A stretch of 64,000 nucleotides of DNA from Ostrinia nubilalis (taxonomy: Eukaryota; Arthropoda; Insecta; Lepidoptera; Crambidae): positions 1,208,001-1,272,000 of the forward strand of contig NC_087099.1 of the NCBI RefSeq assembly GCF_963855985.1, in the 5' to 3' direction. The position numbers were made by a program, and so were the translations under genes. Below, piece after piece: positions 63,419-64,000 of this stretch. Below the pieces are notes generated by a model. It ran no database searches, had not been told where the DNA came from, and saw nothing but the letters and a program-made list of their open reading frames with translations. Each line of letters opens with the position of its first letter. Positions within the stretch are counted from its first letter, which is position 1.

Positions 63419-64000
63419 ACTCCAGGTAACCGTGTGTGATGCTCATTGCTCATAGTGATTTTCGATACAGAGCCCCGTACATACGTTATACATAAATTAT
63501 GGAAAGAAAACACCCACACCAATACAAACAAATATGTATGCAATTTTAGTATGATATTTTTATTTATTAATAAACAAAAAGACTGAACAAAATTGATGCG
63601 TGTACTGATTAATGTAATTAACTACATGCAAAGCTTTGTGAATCGCAACAAGTATAATTTATTATCCAAGCTCTAAATAATCGCTACTACGAGTAACTGA
63701 TCATAAAATGTTTTTCCAATCGCTCAAGCTCCCGAGGATCTACCGATAGGTCGGGTGACGTAATCTTGAAATTCTTTTAGCCGGCGCGGAACTTCCGGAA
63801 GGTCGGGTGACGCCACGCCTCTTTGAACCATGTTTACTTTGGCAGTTATATTCTATATTTATTCGATTCTAAAATATATTCCCAAAAATTTTGAAAGTTG
63901 TTTTAATTTGTATCACTTGGATATGATTTGTATTAGAAAGTGCTGTGAGTGTGACGCTTGAACGGAAGGAAGTCAACCTAACCTAACCAACTGCGTATTT
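63419..64000. other. Spacer, no gene recognised
   Basis: GGTCGGGTGACG occurs twice (63751 and 63802) about 51 bp apart within GC-richer DNA. CAACCTAACCTAACC lies at the end. No gene. Confidence 0.4.

Noticed and set aside
63976..63990. Telomere-like CCTAA repeats
   Set aside because: Only two or three CCTAA units (ACCTAACCTAACC); insect telomeres need long TTAGG arrays.

Overview
This window looks like AT-rich nuclear DNA from a moth or butterfly (Lepidoptera). The evidence is the mix of repeats: short TACCTA/TAGGTA-rich spacers, a jockey-clade retrotransposon, RTE-type C-terminal fragments ending in QQWTSFG followed by short tandem tails, tRNA-headed SINEs, and many palindromic MITEs. These assignments come from family knowledge, not from a database search, and the species cannot be told. 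I find no bacterial, organellar or viral organisation. I also find no host protein-coding exon, rRNA gene or true tRNA gene that I can defend. The window is best read as an intergenic or deep-intronic stretch packed with transposable-element remains.

Layout. 0-5.6 kb is mostly featureless spacer. At 5.7-7.9 kb a 2.1-kb terminal-inverted-repeat (TIR) element splits an older dispersed repeat. 8.8-15.8 kb carries several MITEs, including a 351-bp PIF/Harbinger-like one with a TTA target duplication, plus SINE pieces. 16.36-18.48 kb is the only sizeable coding unit: a 5'-truncated jockey-clade LINE on the minus strand with an uninterrupted reverse transcriptase. 21.40-22.81 kb is a 1.41-kb TIR element with an exact 9-bp target-site duplication and a SINE inside it. 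26.6-28.0 kb holds an RTE fragment and two hAT-type MITEs, each with a perfect 8-bp target duplication. 28.88-29.78 kb is a fold-back element with a 36-bp perfect palindrome and a nested TTAA-flanked MITE. 30-40 kb has more MITEs, a 950-bp element with ~200-bp TIRs (35.06-36.01 kb), tandem hairpin MITEs (36.1-36.4 kb), SINEs and two widespread arthropod-type dispersed repeats. 41.35-42.6 kb is a second, more heavily truncated LINE. 44.04-44.81 kb is a 771-bp element with ~150-bp TIRs. 48.4, 60.6 and 61.5 kb carry three copies of a ~400-bp repeat. 52.19-52.64 kb is a MITE enclosing an RTE 3' end. 62.28-62.85 kb is a tandem array with an exact 178-bp period.

The elements do not form a pathway. 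They record successive insertions, and several nestings give a relative order of events. Non-autonomous DNA elements presumably relied on transposases encoded elsewhere, and SINEs on LINE machinery elsewhere. No complete autonomous element is present. I did not find a convincing new biological system. The best candidates for a second look are the 9-bp-TSD element, the 178-bp array, the nested fold-back element and the RTE end enclosed by a MITE.
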